Source of the DNA: Streptomyces sp. Ag109_O5-1
GTDB taxonomy: Bacteria > Actinomycetota > Actinomycetes > Streptomycetales > Streptomycetaceae
NCBI RefSeq assembly: GCF_003814875.1
Contig: NZ_RKQF01000001.1
Span: forward strand, 10,354,001-10,418,000
Direction of reading: 5' to 3'
DNA length: 64,000 nt
This document shows positions 37,374 through 46,808 of the stretch, one piece after another. The notes below the pieces were generated by a model. It was not told where the DNA came from. It saw only the letters and a list, made by a program, of their open reading frames with translations, and did no database searches. The position numbers and the translations under genes are program-made. Every line of letters starts with the position of its first letter. Position 1 is the first letter of the stretch.

Positions 37374-37988
37374 TCAGCGGACGGCCGCTCGCAGCGCCGC
37401 CTCGATTGCGTTGGTCAGGGTTTCCAGGTACTCGTCGTCGCTGCTGCCCTGTATGACCAGTACCCGGAATGCGAGCGGCGCGATCAGCAGGTCGGTGCCG
37501 AGATCCAGATCCAGCCCGGTGGGAAGTTCGCCGCGGTCGATCGCGCCCTGGAGTATCGCGCGCGCAGCAGCCCGCCGCGGTGCGGTCACTCCGGCGTCGA
37601 GCCCCTCCGCCAGGGCCTGGTCGTGAGCGGCTTCGGCGAGCAGTCCGGCCGCGATCCGGGCGAGCAGCGGATTGGCCAGTTGGCCGCGGAAGGTGGCGAG
37701 CAGCTCGCGCAGGTCGGTGTGGAGCGCGCCGGTGGCCGGTGTGGGCGGGAGGGCATCGGTGACCTTGCTGCGGATCAACTCGGTGACCATCGCCTGCTTC
37801 GAGGGCCAGCGCCGGTACAGCGCGGCCTTGCCCACGCCGGCGCGCCGGGCCACCGATTCCATCGACATCCGCGCATACCCGGACTCGGCGAGTTCGGCGA
37901 AGACCGCCTCGGTGATCGCCTCGGTCACCCGCTGCCGCAGGACCGCCCCGCCGGTCGCCGGCCGGTCCTTCTTCTGCTGCACTGTCAT
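37374..37988 (-). CDS. TetR-family repressor
   Basis: This 204-residue protein has a helix-turn-helix at about residues 25-65 (MSMESVARRAGVGKAALYRRWPSKQAMV) and a C-terminal ligand/dimer domain of the TetR_C type. It is divergent from an alpha/beta hydrolase gene with only 99 bp between starts. Two matching operator dyads lie in that gap. It therefore most likely represses itself and the hydrolase until a small molecule releases it. Confidence 0.94.
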   Translation of the reverse strand: MTVQQKKDRPATGGAVLRQRVTEAITEAVFAELAESGYARMSMESVARRAGVGKAALYRRWPSKQAMVTELIRSKVTDALPPTPATGALHTDLRELLATFRGQLANPLLARIAAGLLAEAAHDQALAEGLDAGVTAPRRAAARAILQGAIDRGELPTGLDLDLGTDLLIAPLAFRVLVIQGSSDDEYLETLTNAIEAALRAAVR

Positions 37989-38006
37989 GCTCCCGAGCAT
38001 AGCGAA

Positions 38007-38062
38007 CGGAACGGTAGCGTTCCATGTGCTACTTTCGAGAGAGACGGAACGAATCCGTTCCG
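38007..38062. promoter_or_regulatory. two TetR operators in the divergent promoter
   Basis: The dyad CGGAACG-N4-CGTTCC occurs twice: at 38007-38024 (last base mismatched) and at 38045-38062 (perfect seven-base arms). The centres are 38 bp apart. Their placement between the TetR gene and the hydrolase is as expected for autoregulation. Confidence 0.85.
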
Positions 38063-38087
38063 TTCCATTCATGGAAGGGAGCCGACG

Positions 38088-39257
38088 ATGAAATTCCTCT
38101 ACGACGACGAGTCCTTCTCCTTCGAGGCGCTGCGTGCCGCGGGGTATGCCGTCCATGGCGGCGCCGACCTGGGCGAGGTCCTGGTCACCTGCCGGCAGAT
38201 CCCGGAGGGGGACGAGGAGGCCTGGTCGGCCCAGTGGGCCGCGACAGCGGCGCGCATCGAGCGCATCGGCCGGGACGCGCTGGCCGGCGGTCACAGGGTC
38301 AGTGCCAGGGAGGCGCTGCTGCGCGCGTCCAACTACTACCGGACCGCCGACTTCTACCGCCGTGAGAATCCGGCTGCCGACGCCGAGTCGGCGCGGCTCG
38401 CCAGGGCCTCCCGGCAGACGTTCGCCGACGCGGCGGCCCTCCTCGACACACCGGCCCGCGCCCTGCGTATCCCGTACGAGGACACCACGCTGCCCGGCTA
38501 CCTGTTCCTCGCCGACGATTCGGGCACCCCGCGCCCGACCGTGCTCTTCCACGGCGGATACGACTCCACCCTCGAGGAGGACTACTTCGCGCTGGCCGCC
38601 GGTGCGCTGCGGCGCGGCTACAACGTCATCGCGTTCGACGGCCCCGGCCAGGGCAGCACCGTCCGCGAGCAGGGCCTGCACTTCCGCCCGGACTGGGAGG
38701 CCGTGGTCACCCCCGTGGTCGACTTCGCGCTCGCCGTGCCCGAGGTGGACGCCGAGCGACTCGTGCTGATCGGTATGAGCCTCGGCGGCTACCTCGCCGC
38801 GCGGGCGGCCGCCTTCGAGCACCGCCTCGTCGCGTGCGTGCTGTACGACGGCGTCTACGACTTCCATGAGGTCGTGGCCGCAAGCGCCGACCGGGCTGCT
38901 TCGACGCCCGGCGGGATGGAGGCGCTGATGGCGCAGAACACCATGGTGCGATGGGTGGTGCGCAACGGCCGGTGGACCCTCGGTGCGTCCGGCATCGACG
39001 AGTTGGTCAAGGCGGCCGAGGCGTACACCATGGCAGGTGTCGCGGACCGGATCACCTGCCCGACACTGGTGCTCGAAGCCGAGAACGACCAGTTCTTCAA
39101 GGGGCAGCCGCAGCGTCTCCTGGCTGAGCTGACCTGCGAGAAGGAGCTGATCTCCTTCCGGGAGGACGAGGGCGCCGGCGAGCACTGCCACGAGGGTGCG
39201 ATGCTCCTGTTCCACCAGCGCACCTTCGACTGGCTCGACACCCTGCTCGCCCGCTGA
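38088..39257 (+). CDS. alpha/beta hydrolase, two-domain (dipeptidyl-peptidase/FrsA-like)
   Basis: This 389-residue protein has an N-terminal helical domain of about 125 residues, then an alpha/beta hydrolase core: oxyanion VLFHGGYDST, nucleophile elbow GMSLGG, Asp around EAENDQFF and His in AGEHCHEGA. This arrangement matches the 2,6-dihydroxypseudooxynicotine hydrolase/FrsA-like group. AAGGGAG is seven bases before the ATG. It is controlled by the divergent TetR repressor through two dyads. The substrate is unknown, probably a xenobiotic or polyketide-like compound. Confidence 0.9.
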   Translation: MKFLYDDESFSFEALRAAGYAVHGGADLGEVLVTCRQIPEGDEEAWSAQWAATAARIERIGRDALAGGHRVSAREALLRASNYYRTADFYRRENPAADAESARLARASRQTFADAAALLDTPARALRIPYEDTTLPGYLFLADDSGTPRPTVLFHGGYDSTLEEDYFALAAGALRRGYNVIAFDGPGQGSTVREQGLHFRPDWEAVVTPVVDFALAVPEVDAERLVLIGMSLGGYLAARAAAFEHRLVACVLYDGVYDFHEVVAASADRAASTPGGMEALMAQNTMVRWVVRNGRWTLGASGIDELVKAAEAYTMAGVADRITCPTLVLEAENDQFFKGQPQRLLAELTCEKELISFREDEGAGEHCHEGAMLLFHQRTFDWLDTLLAR

Positions 39258-39299
39258 CCTCGCAGCCTGCCGCCGTACGGGGCCTGCCCGGGAGACGGG

Positions 39300-39769
39300 T
39301 CATTCGCCGGTGGCGCCGTCGGTGGCTTCGCGGAGGGGTCCGCGTGGCCGACGTGGCGGGCGTACTCCTCGATGACGTGCTGGAGGGCGAACCGCACATC
39401 GGTGTCGCCGAATTCCGGGTTCGGCACGAGACGTGCCGGATCGCCGGTCGCCCGTGCGAACACCTGCCGGGACTCCTCGCACGCCTTCAGACAGTCCTCG
39501 TACACGAGCCCGGCCGGTGTGGGGTCCGACTCGTCGTACCACTCGTCGCCGGCAGCGGTGACGTAGGTCCGGTAGGGGAAGAACCGCGGGGCAGCGGCCG
39601 CCAGGGTGCACTGGAACCAGGCCCGCTCGACTCCCTGCAGATGGCGCATGAGGCCCAGCAAGGTCAACTCCGATGACCGCACCGGCCGTTGTCGCAGCTG
39701 TGCCTCCGACAGGCCCTCGCACTTCCGGAGAAAGGCCGCCCGGTGGCAGTCGAGGTTCGAAGCGATCAC
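39300..39769 (-). pseudogene. DinB/DUF664-family protein with 3' frameshift
   Basis: The GTG frame from 39769 encodes a DinB-fold protein: LSELTLLGLMRHLQGVERAW and the late VIEEYARHVGHAD with conserved His. After GHAD the frame runs on for about 155 meaningless codons into the convergent hydrolase gene. In the next frame the natural-looking end LREATDGATGE and a stop at 39300 appear. One base is missing in the run near 39343. The N-terminus is also shorter than usual. DinB-like proteins bind a metal and often act as thiol-dependent transferases. Confidence 0.72.
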
Positions 39770-39803
39770 CTCCGCGCCCCGGGATTTACAGGAGTCAAGT
39801 CAA

Positions 39804-39817
39804 AATCTTGCAAGATT
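39804..39817. promoter_or_regulatory. perfect palindrome AATCTTGCAAGATT
   Basis: A 14-bp perfect palindrome sits in an unusually AT-rich stretch (39780-39870) before the decayed carbohydrate-binding gene. A LacI- or ROK-type sugar repressor would bind such a site. A related ATCTTGCGGGC half occurs at 40372, upstream of the GH87-like gene. Confidence 0.6.
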
Positions 39818-39849
39818 GCGCCGGAATTATTCTTTGATCCGTCCGAATC

Positions 39850-40310
39850 TAGCGGTGGAGATGGGCTCTGTTCAGTCGACCGTGACCGGCAACACCGTGG
39901 TCCGCTCCGGCGGCAACGCCTACAGCCAGGGCCGGCCCGCGGCGTGGATCTGGAGAACACCTCGGACACCGGCGGCGGTTACGACCTGGGCTGGACCGGC
40001 GGCGGCCAGCGGTTCTGCTGCACCGTGGACGTCGCCACGGCCGGCACCTACACCCTCGGCCTGCGCATCGCCGCTCCCTCCGCGGTGGCGGGCGCGGCGC
40101 ACCTGTCGGACGCCGCCGGCACCGACCTCATCGGAGCCGTCGACCTGCCCGCCACCGGCGACTGGCAGTCCTGGGCCGGCGTGACCACCCAGGTGGCCCT
40201 GCCGGCCGCTCGGCAGACCCTGACAGTCGACCAGGACAACGGCGGCTGGAACATCAGCTACCTCGGCTTCAGCGCGGACGAGCCCACCAGCTGGGGCCGT
40301 CCTGCTTCAC
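39850..40310 (+). pseudogene. carbohydrate-binding (CBM6/35-like) gene fragment
   Basis: From about 39940 one frame reads VDLENTSDTGGGYDLGWT, then a beta-rich tail to NISYLGFSA, the signature of CBM6/CBM35 modules on secreted glycosidases. The preceding part (VTGNTVVRSGGNAYSQG) is in another frame, so a frameshift lies near 39935. No start or catalytic domain remains. A perfect hairpin follows directly, as after an intact gene. Confidence 0.6.
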
Positions 40311-40341
40311 GGTGCCGCCGGGCACTCCGCCCGGCGGCACC
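40311..40341 (+). terminator. terminator after the CBM fragment
   Basis: A perfect 13-bp stem (GGTGCCGCCGGGC with its complement) closes a five-base loop. It shares its left arm with the hairpin after the GH87-like gene. Confidence 0.75.
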
Positions 40342-40538
40342 GCCATGTGCGCGGCCGGAAGCAGCACATTAGATCTTGCGGGCTGCATTTTTATTGTTGC
40401 AAAGCTCTGTCTTGTTCTTGCGCGTTCATATCGCCGATATTACGGTCCCCCTTGCGTCATCGGCACCCCCCTGGCTCCCCCCGCCTCCGGCGGCGTCGAC
40501 GGACTAATTCCGGCATTTCATGACGTAAGGAGTGGTAC

Positions 40539-43500
40539 GTGCTCCATTCCATCCGAGATCTGAGACGCTCCCTCGTCTGGGCGGTCAGCACCGCGATGCT
40601 GGCCGCCGTAGGCGTCTTCGCTCTGGCCGTCCAACCGGCGTGGGCGGCGGCCGCCGCCACCGGCGGCAGCGGCGCGAGCCTTCCGTACGTCGAGGTGCAG
40701 GCGGAGAACTCCGCCACCAACGGCTCGACCATCGGCCCGAGTTACACCCAGGGCCAGCTTGCCGACGAGGCGTCGTACCGCAAGGCGACGACGCTCCAGG
40801 GCACCGGCGAGTACGTCACGTTCACCACGCCGGTGGCGACCAACTCGATCAACTTCCGGTACAGCATCCCCGACACGTCGGGCGGCTCGGTCTACACAGC
40901 CGCGCTGTCCCTCTACATCGACGGCGTCAAGCAGCCCGACTTCACCCTGACCAACGCCTACAGCTGGTACTACGCCAGCTACCCCTTCACCAACACCCCG
41001 GGCAGCAACCCGCACCACTTCTTCGACGAGGCCCACCGTCTGTTCTCCACCACCTATCCGGCGGGCACGACCTTCAAGCTGCAGATCGACTCGGGGGACG
41101 CCGCCTCCTCGTACACGATCGACTTCGCCGACTTCGAGCAGGTCGGCGCCGCGCTGACCGCGCCATCCGGGTCGGTTTCGGTGACCAGCAAGGGCGCCGA
41201 CCCGACCGGTGCGACCGATGCGACCAGCGCGTTCAACGCCGCGATCAGCGCGGCCGGACCCGGCGGCACCGTGTGGATCCCGCCGGGCACCTACAACATC
41301 CCCGGCCACATCAGCGTCAACGGCGTCACGATCGCCGGCGCCGGCATGTGGTACTCGACCGTCACCGGCACCGCACCCGGCTTCTACGGCAACTCCGCAC
41401 CCTCGCCGAGCACCGGCGTGCACCTGCAGAACTTCGCGATCTTCGGCGATGTACAGGAGCGCAACGACAGCGCCCAGGTCAACGGCATCGGCGGCGCGAT
41501 GAGCAACTCGACGGTCTCCAACCTGTGGATCGACCACATGAAGGTCGGCGCCTGGATGGACGGGCCGATGGACGGGCTGACGTTCAGCGGCATGCGCATT
41601 CGTGACACCACCGCGGACGGCATCAATTTCCACGGCGCCGTCACCAACTCGAAGGTGACCAACAGCGACATCCGCAACACCGGCGACGACGGTATCGCCA
41701 CCTGGGCGGACTCCGGGATCGGCGCCGACGCGAACGACACGATCTCCAACAACACCGTGTCCCTGCAGATCCTCGCCAACGGCATCGCGATCTACGGCGG
41801 CCACGACAACACCGTCAGCGGCAACCGGGTGGTGGACTCCGGCATCACCCAGGGCGGCGGCATCCATGTGGGGCAGCGCTTCTCGTCGACGCCGGTCGGC
41901 ACCACCACCATCTCCGACAACACCCTGGTCCGGGACGGCAGCCTCGACCCGAACTGGCAATTCGGCGTGGGCGCGTTGTGGTTCGACGGCAGCCAGGGCG
42001 CGATCACCGGCCCCATCAACGTGACCAACGCGCTGATCCAGCAGAGCCCGTACGAAGCCGTCCAGTGGGTCGAGGGCACCATCAGCGGCGTCAACCTCGA
42101 CAACGTGACCATCGCCGGCACCGGAACCTTCGCCCTCCAGGAACAGACCGGCGGCGCCGCGAAGTTCACCAACGTCACCGCCACCGGCGTCGGGTACTCC
42201 TCGCCGGTGTACAGCTGCTCGGCCGGGAGCTTCACGGTGACCGACGGCGGCGGCAACTCCGGCATCAGTGGCACACCGTACTGCGGTGGCTGGCCGGCCC
42301 CGGTCTACCCGCCCTACCCGTCCGAAGGCGTGACGGCTACCCCCGGCGCGCTCAACTTCGGTTCGGTCCCGACCGGTTCGACCAGCGACGCACAGACCGT
42401 GACCGTCTCCAACCCGACCAAGTCCGCCGCGTCCGTCTCGTCCATCTCCACCAGCGGCGACTACTCCCAGACCAACACCTGCGGCTCGTCGATCGCGGCG
42501 AACGGATCGTGCACCGTCAGCGTGAAGTTCGCGCCGACGGCGACCGGCAGCCGTAGCGGCGCGCTGACCGTCAACGCGGGCGGGATCACCGACACGGTCA
42601 CCCTCTCCGGCACCGGCGCCGCGCCGGGCCCGGTGCTGAACACCGACCCGGCGAGCCTGTCCTTCGCCGCCACGGTGGTCGGCTCCTCGGCCACCGCACA
42701 GACGGTGAAGGTGACGAACTCCGGCACCACCTCGGCGACCGTCTCCGGCGTCTCTGCGACCGGTGACTTCAGCCAGACCAACAACTGCTCCACCCTCGCG
42801 ATCGGTGCGTCCTGCACGGTGACCGTCGGGTTCAAGCCCACCACGGGCGGCTCCCGCACCGGCAACCTGACCGTCACCAGCAACGCCAACAACAACCCGA
42901 CCGTCGTCACCCTCGCCGGCAGCGGCATCGACAGCACCACCGACATCGCCGCCGGACGGCCGGCGTCGGCAAGTTCGAGCAACAGCCCGTACGTCGCCTC
43001 GAACCTCACCGACCCGGACGCCTCGACGTACTGGGAGAGCACGAACGGTTCGTTCCCGCAGTGGGCCCAGGTCGACCTCGGCCAGAACTACAGCGTCGGC
43101 AAGGTCGTGCTCAAGCTCCCGCCGGCGACGACCTGGTCGGCCCGCACCCAGACGCTGTCGGTGCAGGGATCCACGGACGGCTCCAGCTTCTCCACGATCA
43201 AGGCGTCGGCCGGGTACACCTTCGACCCGAACGCCAACGGCAACACGGTGACCATCACCTTCAGCGCCGCCACGGCGCGCTACGTGCGGGTGAACATCAC
43301 CGCCAACACCGGTTGGAACGCGGCCCAGTTGTCGGACTTCGAGGTGTTCCCCAGCGTCGGCGGCTCCTCGCCGGCGACCTTGTCGGCCAGCCCGACGTCG
43401 CTGTCGTATCCCACCCAGGCGCTCAACACCGCCAGCAGTGCGCAGACGGTCACGGTGACCAACACCGGTACCGCGGCCGCGACCGTCTCCGGCATCTCCG

Positions 43501-44099
43501 TCACCGGTGACTTCTCGCAGTCCAACACCTGCGGGACGTCGATCGCGGCAGGGGCCTCCTGCACGGTCGCCGTCACGTTCACGCCCACCGCCTCCGGCAC
43601 CCGCACCGGCGATCTCAGCATCGCCGGCAACGCGTCGAACGGCACGACCACGGTCGCGCTGACCGGCACCGGGGCCGGCACGGTCAGCAGGAACCTGGCG
43701 GCCGGTGCGGCCACCACCGAGTCCAGCCACACCGACGTGTACCCGTCGTCGAACGTGACGGACGGGAACCAGGGCACCTACTGGGAGAGCGCCAACAACG
43801 CCTTCCCGCAGTGGGTCCAGGTCGACCTCGGTTCCGCGCAGGGCGCCAGCCGCGTCGTCCTCCAGCTCCCCGCGACCTGGGGCGCCCGCAACCAGACGCT
43901 GTCCCTGTCGGGCAGCACCGACGGCTCCTCCTTCACCACCATCAAGTCGTCGGCCATCTACACCTTCGACCCCACCACGAACAACACGGTCACCATCACG
44001 TTCACCGCGACCACCCAGCGGTACTTCCGGGTGAACATCACGGCGAACGACGGCTGGCCGGCCGGGCAGGTCTCGGAGTTCCAGGTCTGGAGCACCTGA
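40539..44099 (+). CDS. secreted GH87-like alpha-glucanase with CBM, ASH and discoidin domains
   Basis: The protein has 1186 residues. A Sec signal ends near VQPAWA (37). A CBM6/35-like module spans about 48-205. A right-handed beta helix from about 213 to 590 opens with GADPTGATDATSAFNAAI; its TADGINFHG and NTGDDGIATW resemble the catalytic Asp cluster of GH87 alpha-1,3-glucanases. Three choice-of-anchor/ASH-like repeats (600-695, 700-805, 948-1045) and two discoidin (F5/8C) domains (808-945, 1047-1186) follow. Likely target: alpha-1,3-glucan of fungal walls. AAGGAG precedes the GTG. An AT-rich promoter region and palindromic sites lie upstream. Confidence 0.82.
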   Translation: MLHSIRDLRRSLVWAVSTAMLAAVGVFALAVQPAWAAAAATGGSGASLPYVEVQAENSATNGSTIGPSYTQGQLADEASYRKATTLQGTGEYVTFTTPVATNSINFRYSIPDTSGGSVYTAALSLYIDGVKQPDFTLTNAYSWYYASYPFTNTPGSNPHHFFDEAHRLFSTTYPAGTTFKLQIDSGDAASSYTIDFADFEQVGAALTAPSGSVSVTSKGADPTGATDATSAFNAAISAAGPGGTVWIPPGTYNIPGHISVNGVTIAGAGMWYSTVTGTAPGFYGNSAPSPSTGVHLQNFAIFGDVQERNDSAQVNGIGGAMSNSTVSNLWIDHMKVGAWMDGPMDGLTFSGMRIRDTTADGINFHGAVTNSKVTNSDIRNTGDDGIATWADSGIGADANDTISNNTVSLQILANGIAIYGGHDNTVSGNRVVDSGITQGGGIHVGQRFSSTPVGTTTISDNTLVRDGSLDPNWQFGVGALWFDGSQGAITGPINVTNALIQQSPYEAVQWVEGTISGVNLDNVTIAGTGTFALQEQTGGAAKFTNVTATGVGYSSPVYSCSAGSFTVTDGGGNSGISGTPYCGGWPAPVYPPYPSEGVTATPGALNFGSVPTGSTSDAQTVTVSNPTKSAASVSSISTSGDYSQTNTCGSSIAANGSCTVSVKFAPTATGSRSGALTVNAGGITDTVTLSGTGAAPGPVLNTDPASLSFAATVVGSSATAQTVKVTNSGTTSATVSGVSATGDFSQTNNCSTLAIGASCTVTVGFKPTTGGSRTGNLTVTSNANNNPTVVTLAGSGIDSTTDIAAGRPASASSSNSPYVASNLTDPDASTYWESTNGSFPQWAQVDLGQNYSVGKVVLKLPPATTWSARTQTLSVQGSTDGSSFSTIKASAGYTFDPNANGNTVTITFSAATARYVRVNITANTGWNAAQLSDFEVFPSVGGSSPATLSASPTSLSYPTQALNTASSAQTVTVTNTGTAAATVSGISVTGDFSQSNTCGTSIAAGASCTVAVTFTPTASGTRTGDLSIAGNASNGTTTVALTGTGAGTVSRNLAAGAATTESSHTDVYPSSNVTDGNQGTYWESANNAFPQWVQVDLGSAQGASRVVLQLPATWGARNQTLSLSGSTDGSSFTTIKSSAIYTFDPTTNNTVTITFTATTQRYFRVNITANDGWPAGQVSEFQVWST

Positions 44100-44110
44100 T
44101 CCGAACTCAT

Positions 44111-44144
44111 GGTGCCGCCGGGCGCGTTCGCGCTCGGCGGCACC
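44111..44144 (+). terminator. terminator after the GH87-like gene
   Basis: GGTGCCGCCGGGCG pairs with CGCTCGGCGGCACC (one wobble) around a short loop, 12 bp after the stop. The left arm is the same as in the hairpin at 40311. Confidence 0.75.
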
Positions 44145-44165
44145 GACCACCGAAGAGGAGTCCAG

Positions 44166-44800
44166 ATGGGTGTCACACGAAGAGTCTTCTCACGGGCCGC
44201 GATCGCGGCCACCGCGGTCGGAACCGCGGGAGTCACCGAGACCGTACTCGCCCAGACCGCGTCGGCGGCCAGTTCGCCGGACGACGTGGTCGGCAGGATC
44301 AGCGTCGGCTACCAGGGCTGGTTCGCCCGCATCGGCGACAGCGCGCCCATCGACGGCTGATGGCACCGGAGCCAGAACTGGAGCCAGTTGCCCTCCTCGT
44401 CCAACACCGCCATCAAATGCTGGCCCGACGTGCGTGACTACACCAACACGTACCAGACGTCGTACCCGGCCCTCGGCAACGGCCGCCCCGCCACCCTGTT
44501 CTGCGGGCCGGGGTGCAGGGCATCCACATCTCGATGTTCGACGAGTTCAACGAGGGCAACCAGATCGCCAAGACCGCCGAGACCCAGGACTGGGTGCCCA
44601 CCGACTCCGGGTTCCTCGCCCTCGACGAGGACGGCACCGCCTGCTCCGCCGACTACTATCTGCGCCTGACCGGCGACGGCGGCCGCATGCTCAAGGGCCA
44701 GATCGTGCTCACCGCCACCCGCCCCACCCAGCGCACCTTCACCGCCAACAACGGCTGGCCGGCCGGACAGGTCTCGGAGTTCCAGGTCTTCGGGGCGTGA
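44166..44800 (+). pseudogene. GH71/99-like glycosidase, stop codon plus large deletion, fused to a discoidin end
   Basis: A Tat-like signal (TRRVFSRAAIAATAVG) leads into DDVVGRISVGYQGWFARIGD. TGA at 44358 then replaces an expected Trp before a WHxSQNW-like segment, which continues in frame to GRPATLF. At about 44505 the sequence jumps to another frame, VQGIHISMFDEFNEGNQIAKT, the C-terminal part of the same family. Roughly 250 residues are missing. The last codons copy the end of the preceding gene (NGWPAGQVSEFQV), a discoidin tail. The gene is non-functional. Confidence 0.78.
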
Positions 44801-44813
44801 TGCCCGGCGTGGC

Positions 44814-45515
44814 TCAGAAGTCGTCCGCTCCGTTGCGGAGTTCGGGGGTCCAGTAGCCGGTGAGGGCCTTCGCCGGGTCGACGGCGACGCCGCCGCTGCC
44901 CGGCGCGGTGACGGCGATGACCGTGGAGTCACCCTCCAGCATGACGGAGAACGCCGACACGGGTTCGTTGTCCTCGTCGACCCCGCCGTCCGACAGCTTC
45001 ACCAGGGCATAGGCGGGCGCTCCCGCCGTGAGGACGACCGGCGCGGCCGGCTTGCTCTTGGCGACGGCGGGGACGTCCTGCTTGTGGCTCTCCAGGAACT
45101 GGATGTGCGGCGCACCGGCAAGCCGGCAGGAGTGTCCGGAGGTGTTCTTCGCCGTGAGGACGATATGGGTGTGGGGAGGGCCGTCCTGCGGGGCGGCCGT
45201 GACGGTGACGTCCCGCGCGGTGCAGACCCGGGTGGTGGCGGACGCCTGCCCGCCGGTCGAGCCCGCGGCGTCGCCGGCAGTGCCGTCCGCGGGGCTCTTG
45301 GACGCCGTCGAGTGCGCCGGACCGGTCGAGTCCGTCGCGCCCGACGCATCGGCCTGTCCGCCGTCCGCCGTCTTCCCGTCCGCCGAAGAGCTCGCCGAAG
45401 AGGCGGCCGCGGAAGCCGACTTGACGGGTGCACCGCTCTGACAGGCGGTCAGGGACAGGGCAAGGGCCGTGCCCGCGGTGGCGAGCAGCAGGGAGCGGTG
45501 ACGCATGAGGTTCAT
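44814..45515 (-). CDS. DUF4232 lipoprotein
   Basis: This 233-residue protein has a lipoprotein signal (lipobox LTAC near residue 25), then about 70 residues of Ala/Ser/Gly/Thr/Asp linker and a DUF4232 beta-sandwich domain. In the latter, CTARDVTVTAAPQDG opens and a second Cys (GHSCRL) could form a disulfide. Such proteins are surface-anchored in Actinobacteria with no known role. It lies downstream of the PIG-L gene on the same strand with a 78-bp gap. Confidence 0.9.
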   Translation of the reverse strand: MNLMRHRSLLLATAGTALALSLTACQSGAPVKSASAAASSASSSADGKTADGGQADASGATDSTGPAHSTASKSPADGTAGDAAGSTGGQASATTRVCTARDVTVTAAPQDGPPHTHIVLTAKNTSGHSCRLAGAPHIQFLESHKQDVPAVAKSKPAAPVVLTAGAPAYALVKLSDGGVDEDNEPVSAFSVMLEGDSTVIAVTAPGSGGVAVDPAKALTGYWTPELRNGADDF

Positions 45516-45593
45516 GGAGAGTTTCCCGTGAGTGGTGCGGGGCCGCGGCGGGTGCCGTCGGCCGAGGTCGTTCCGGTGGAGTGGTGCGGTTGG

Positions 45594-46493
45594 TCAGTTG
45601 CCCGTGCCCGGCCGGTAGTCGGACGGCAGGGTGTACACGAACTCGCGCGGATCCGCGTGCGCGGGCTCCAGCAGCTCGGGGACGCTGTGATAGCCGAGGG
45701 CGTACAGGTTCCGGCTGGGGTCCCACGTGTTGTAGGCGTAGATCGCGTTGCGCTTGATGTCCATGTGGGCGCTGGGGATGTCGAGCACGTAGGCCGCGCC
45801 GTCCGCGCGCTGCTCCCAGGGGCGCCGGTAGGCGTAGACGTGGTTGAAGCGCACGTCGGAGATCGTGCCGTCGTTCATCAGGCGGTAGGCCACGTCGCTG
45901 CACGCCTTGTGGGCCTCGGTGCGCTCCAGCCAGCCGGCCGTGAACTTGTGCGACGCGCCGGGGTACTGCGCGGCGAGCGCCCTGACCTTCGCTTCGATCC
46001 GGTCGACCAGCTTGTCGTAGGCGGACGTGCCGGCGGCCCCGTCGTCCACGATCTTGAAGTTGATGACCTTGTCCACGCCCACCGCCTTCGCGGACGCCAT
46101 GAACTCGGCCGTCCGGCCGGCGACGATCATGGAGGTCCCGTCGGTCGGCCAGTTCAGGTTGTGCCGGCCGCCCGCGGCGCACGGGTGCGGGGTGGCCCAG
46201 GTGGTCAGGACGCACGGGTCGGCGTTCATGCGCACGGCCAGATCGGGGTTCTTGCCGTTGGTCACCAGTACGAGGAAGACGGGCCGTCCGGCCGCCTTGT
46301 GCTCCAGGATCGATCCGGCCAGGCCGATCGCGTCGTCGTCCTGGTGGGGGGAGTAGAAGATGGCGGGTCTGGCGGCGGCGGACGCGGCGGGGGCCCGGCC
46401 TGCCTGGTACGCCACGGCGCCGGCGGTCAGCGCACCCGCCGCCAGAACGCTCCGTCTGGAGATTCCGGTGGTCTGCTCGTTGCCGCTGTCCAT
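45594..46493 (-). CDS. secreted PIG-L-family deacetylase
   Basis: This 299-residue protein has a Tat signal (ISRRSVLAAGALTAGAVAY). The PIG-L/LmbE zinc motif is FYSPHQDDDAIG, with further residues in SMIVAGRTAEF. Members remove N-acetyl groups from sugars such as GlcNAc conjugates. An exported version may trim cell-wall or environmental glycans. The ATG at 46493 precedes the signal directly. The divergent regulator gene lies 315 bp upstream. Confidence 0.9.
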   Translation of the reverse strand: MDSGNEQTTGISRRSVLAAGALTAGAVAYQAGRAPAASAAARPAIFYSPHQDDDAIGLAGSILEHKAAGRPVFLVLVTNGKNPDLAVRMNADPCVLTTWATPHPCAAGGRHNLNWPTDGTSMIVAGRTAEFMASAKAVGVDKVINFKIVDDGAAGTSAYDKLVDRIEAKVRALAAQYPGASHKFTAGWLERTEAHKACSDVAYRLMNDGTISDVRFNHVYAYRRPWEQRADGAAYVLDIPSAHMDIKRNAIYAYNTWDPSRNLYALGYHSVPELLEPAHADPREFVYTLPSDYRPGTGN

Positions 46494-46808
46494 ATGAGGT
46501 TTCCCCGATTCATGATCGTCGCTCGTGGCGCGTCGGTCGTGCGCCGGTCGCGCGTCCTCGGTGGGTGTTCGTCGGCGGGTGGTCGGTGCCCGTCCCCAGT
46601 CCGCACAGGGTCCGTGGTCCGGCGGCACCGTCCGTCGAGGACCGGCCGTCCGGACTCCGTCCGTCTGGGAGGAGGCGTCCCGCGCCTGTCCTCAGTCGAT
46701 CACCAACGGCCGTCGCGTCCCAGGCGGTTCCACCAGCAGAACTACGGTCCGTCATACTGCTGCCGGGGGCTCGCGTCCGGACGAGCCGGATGATCGGGGG
46801 ACGTCGAC
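46494..46808. promoter_or_regulatory. divergent promoter region, PIG-L and regulator genes
   Basis: This 315-bp region between two divergent starts presumably holds both promoters. It has no supported gene. I found no convincing dyad. Confidence 0.45.

Noticed and set aside
40518..44150. 1210-codon minus-strand frame opposite the GH87-like gene
   Set aside because: Very long but low-complexity (Gly, Val, Arg, Asp); the plus strand has signal peptide and recognisable modules.
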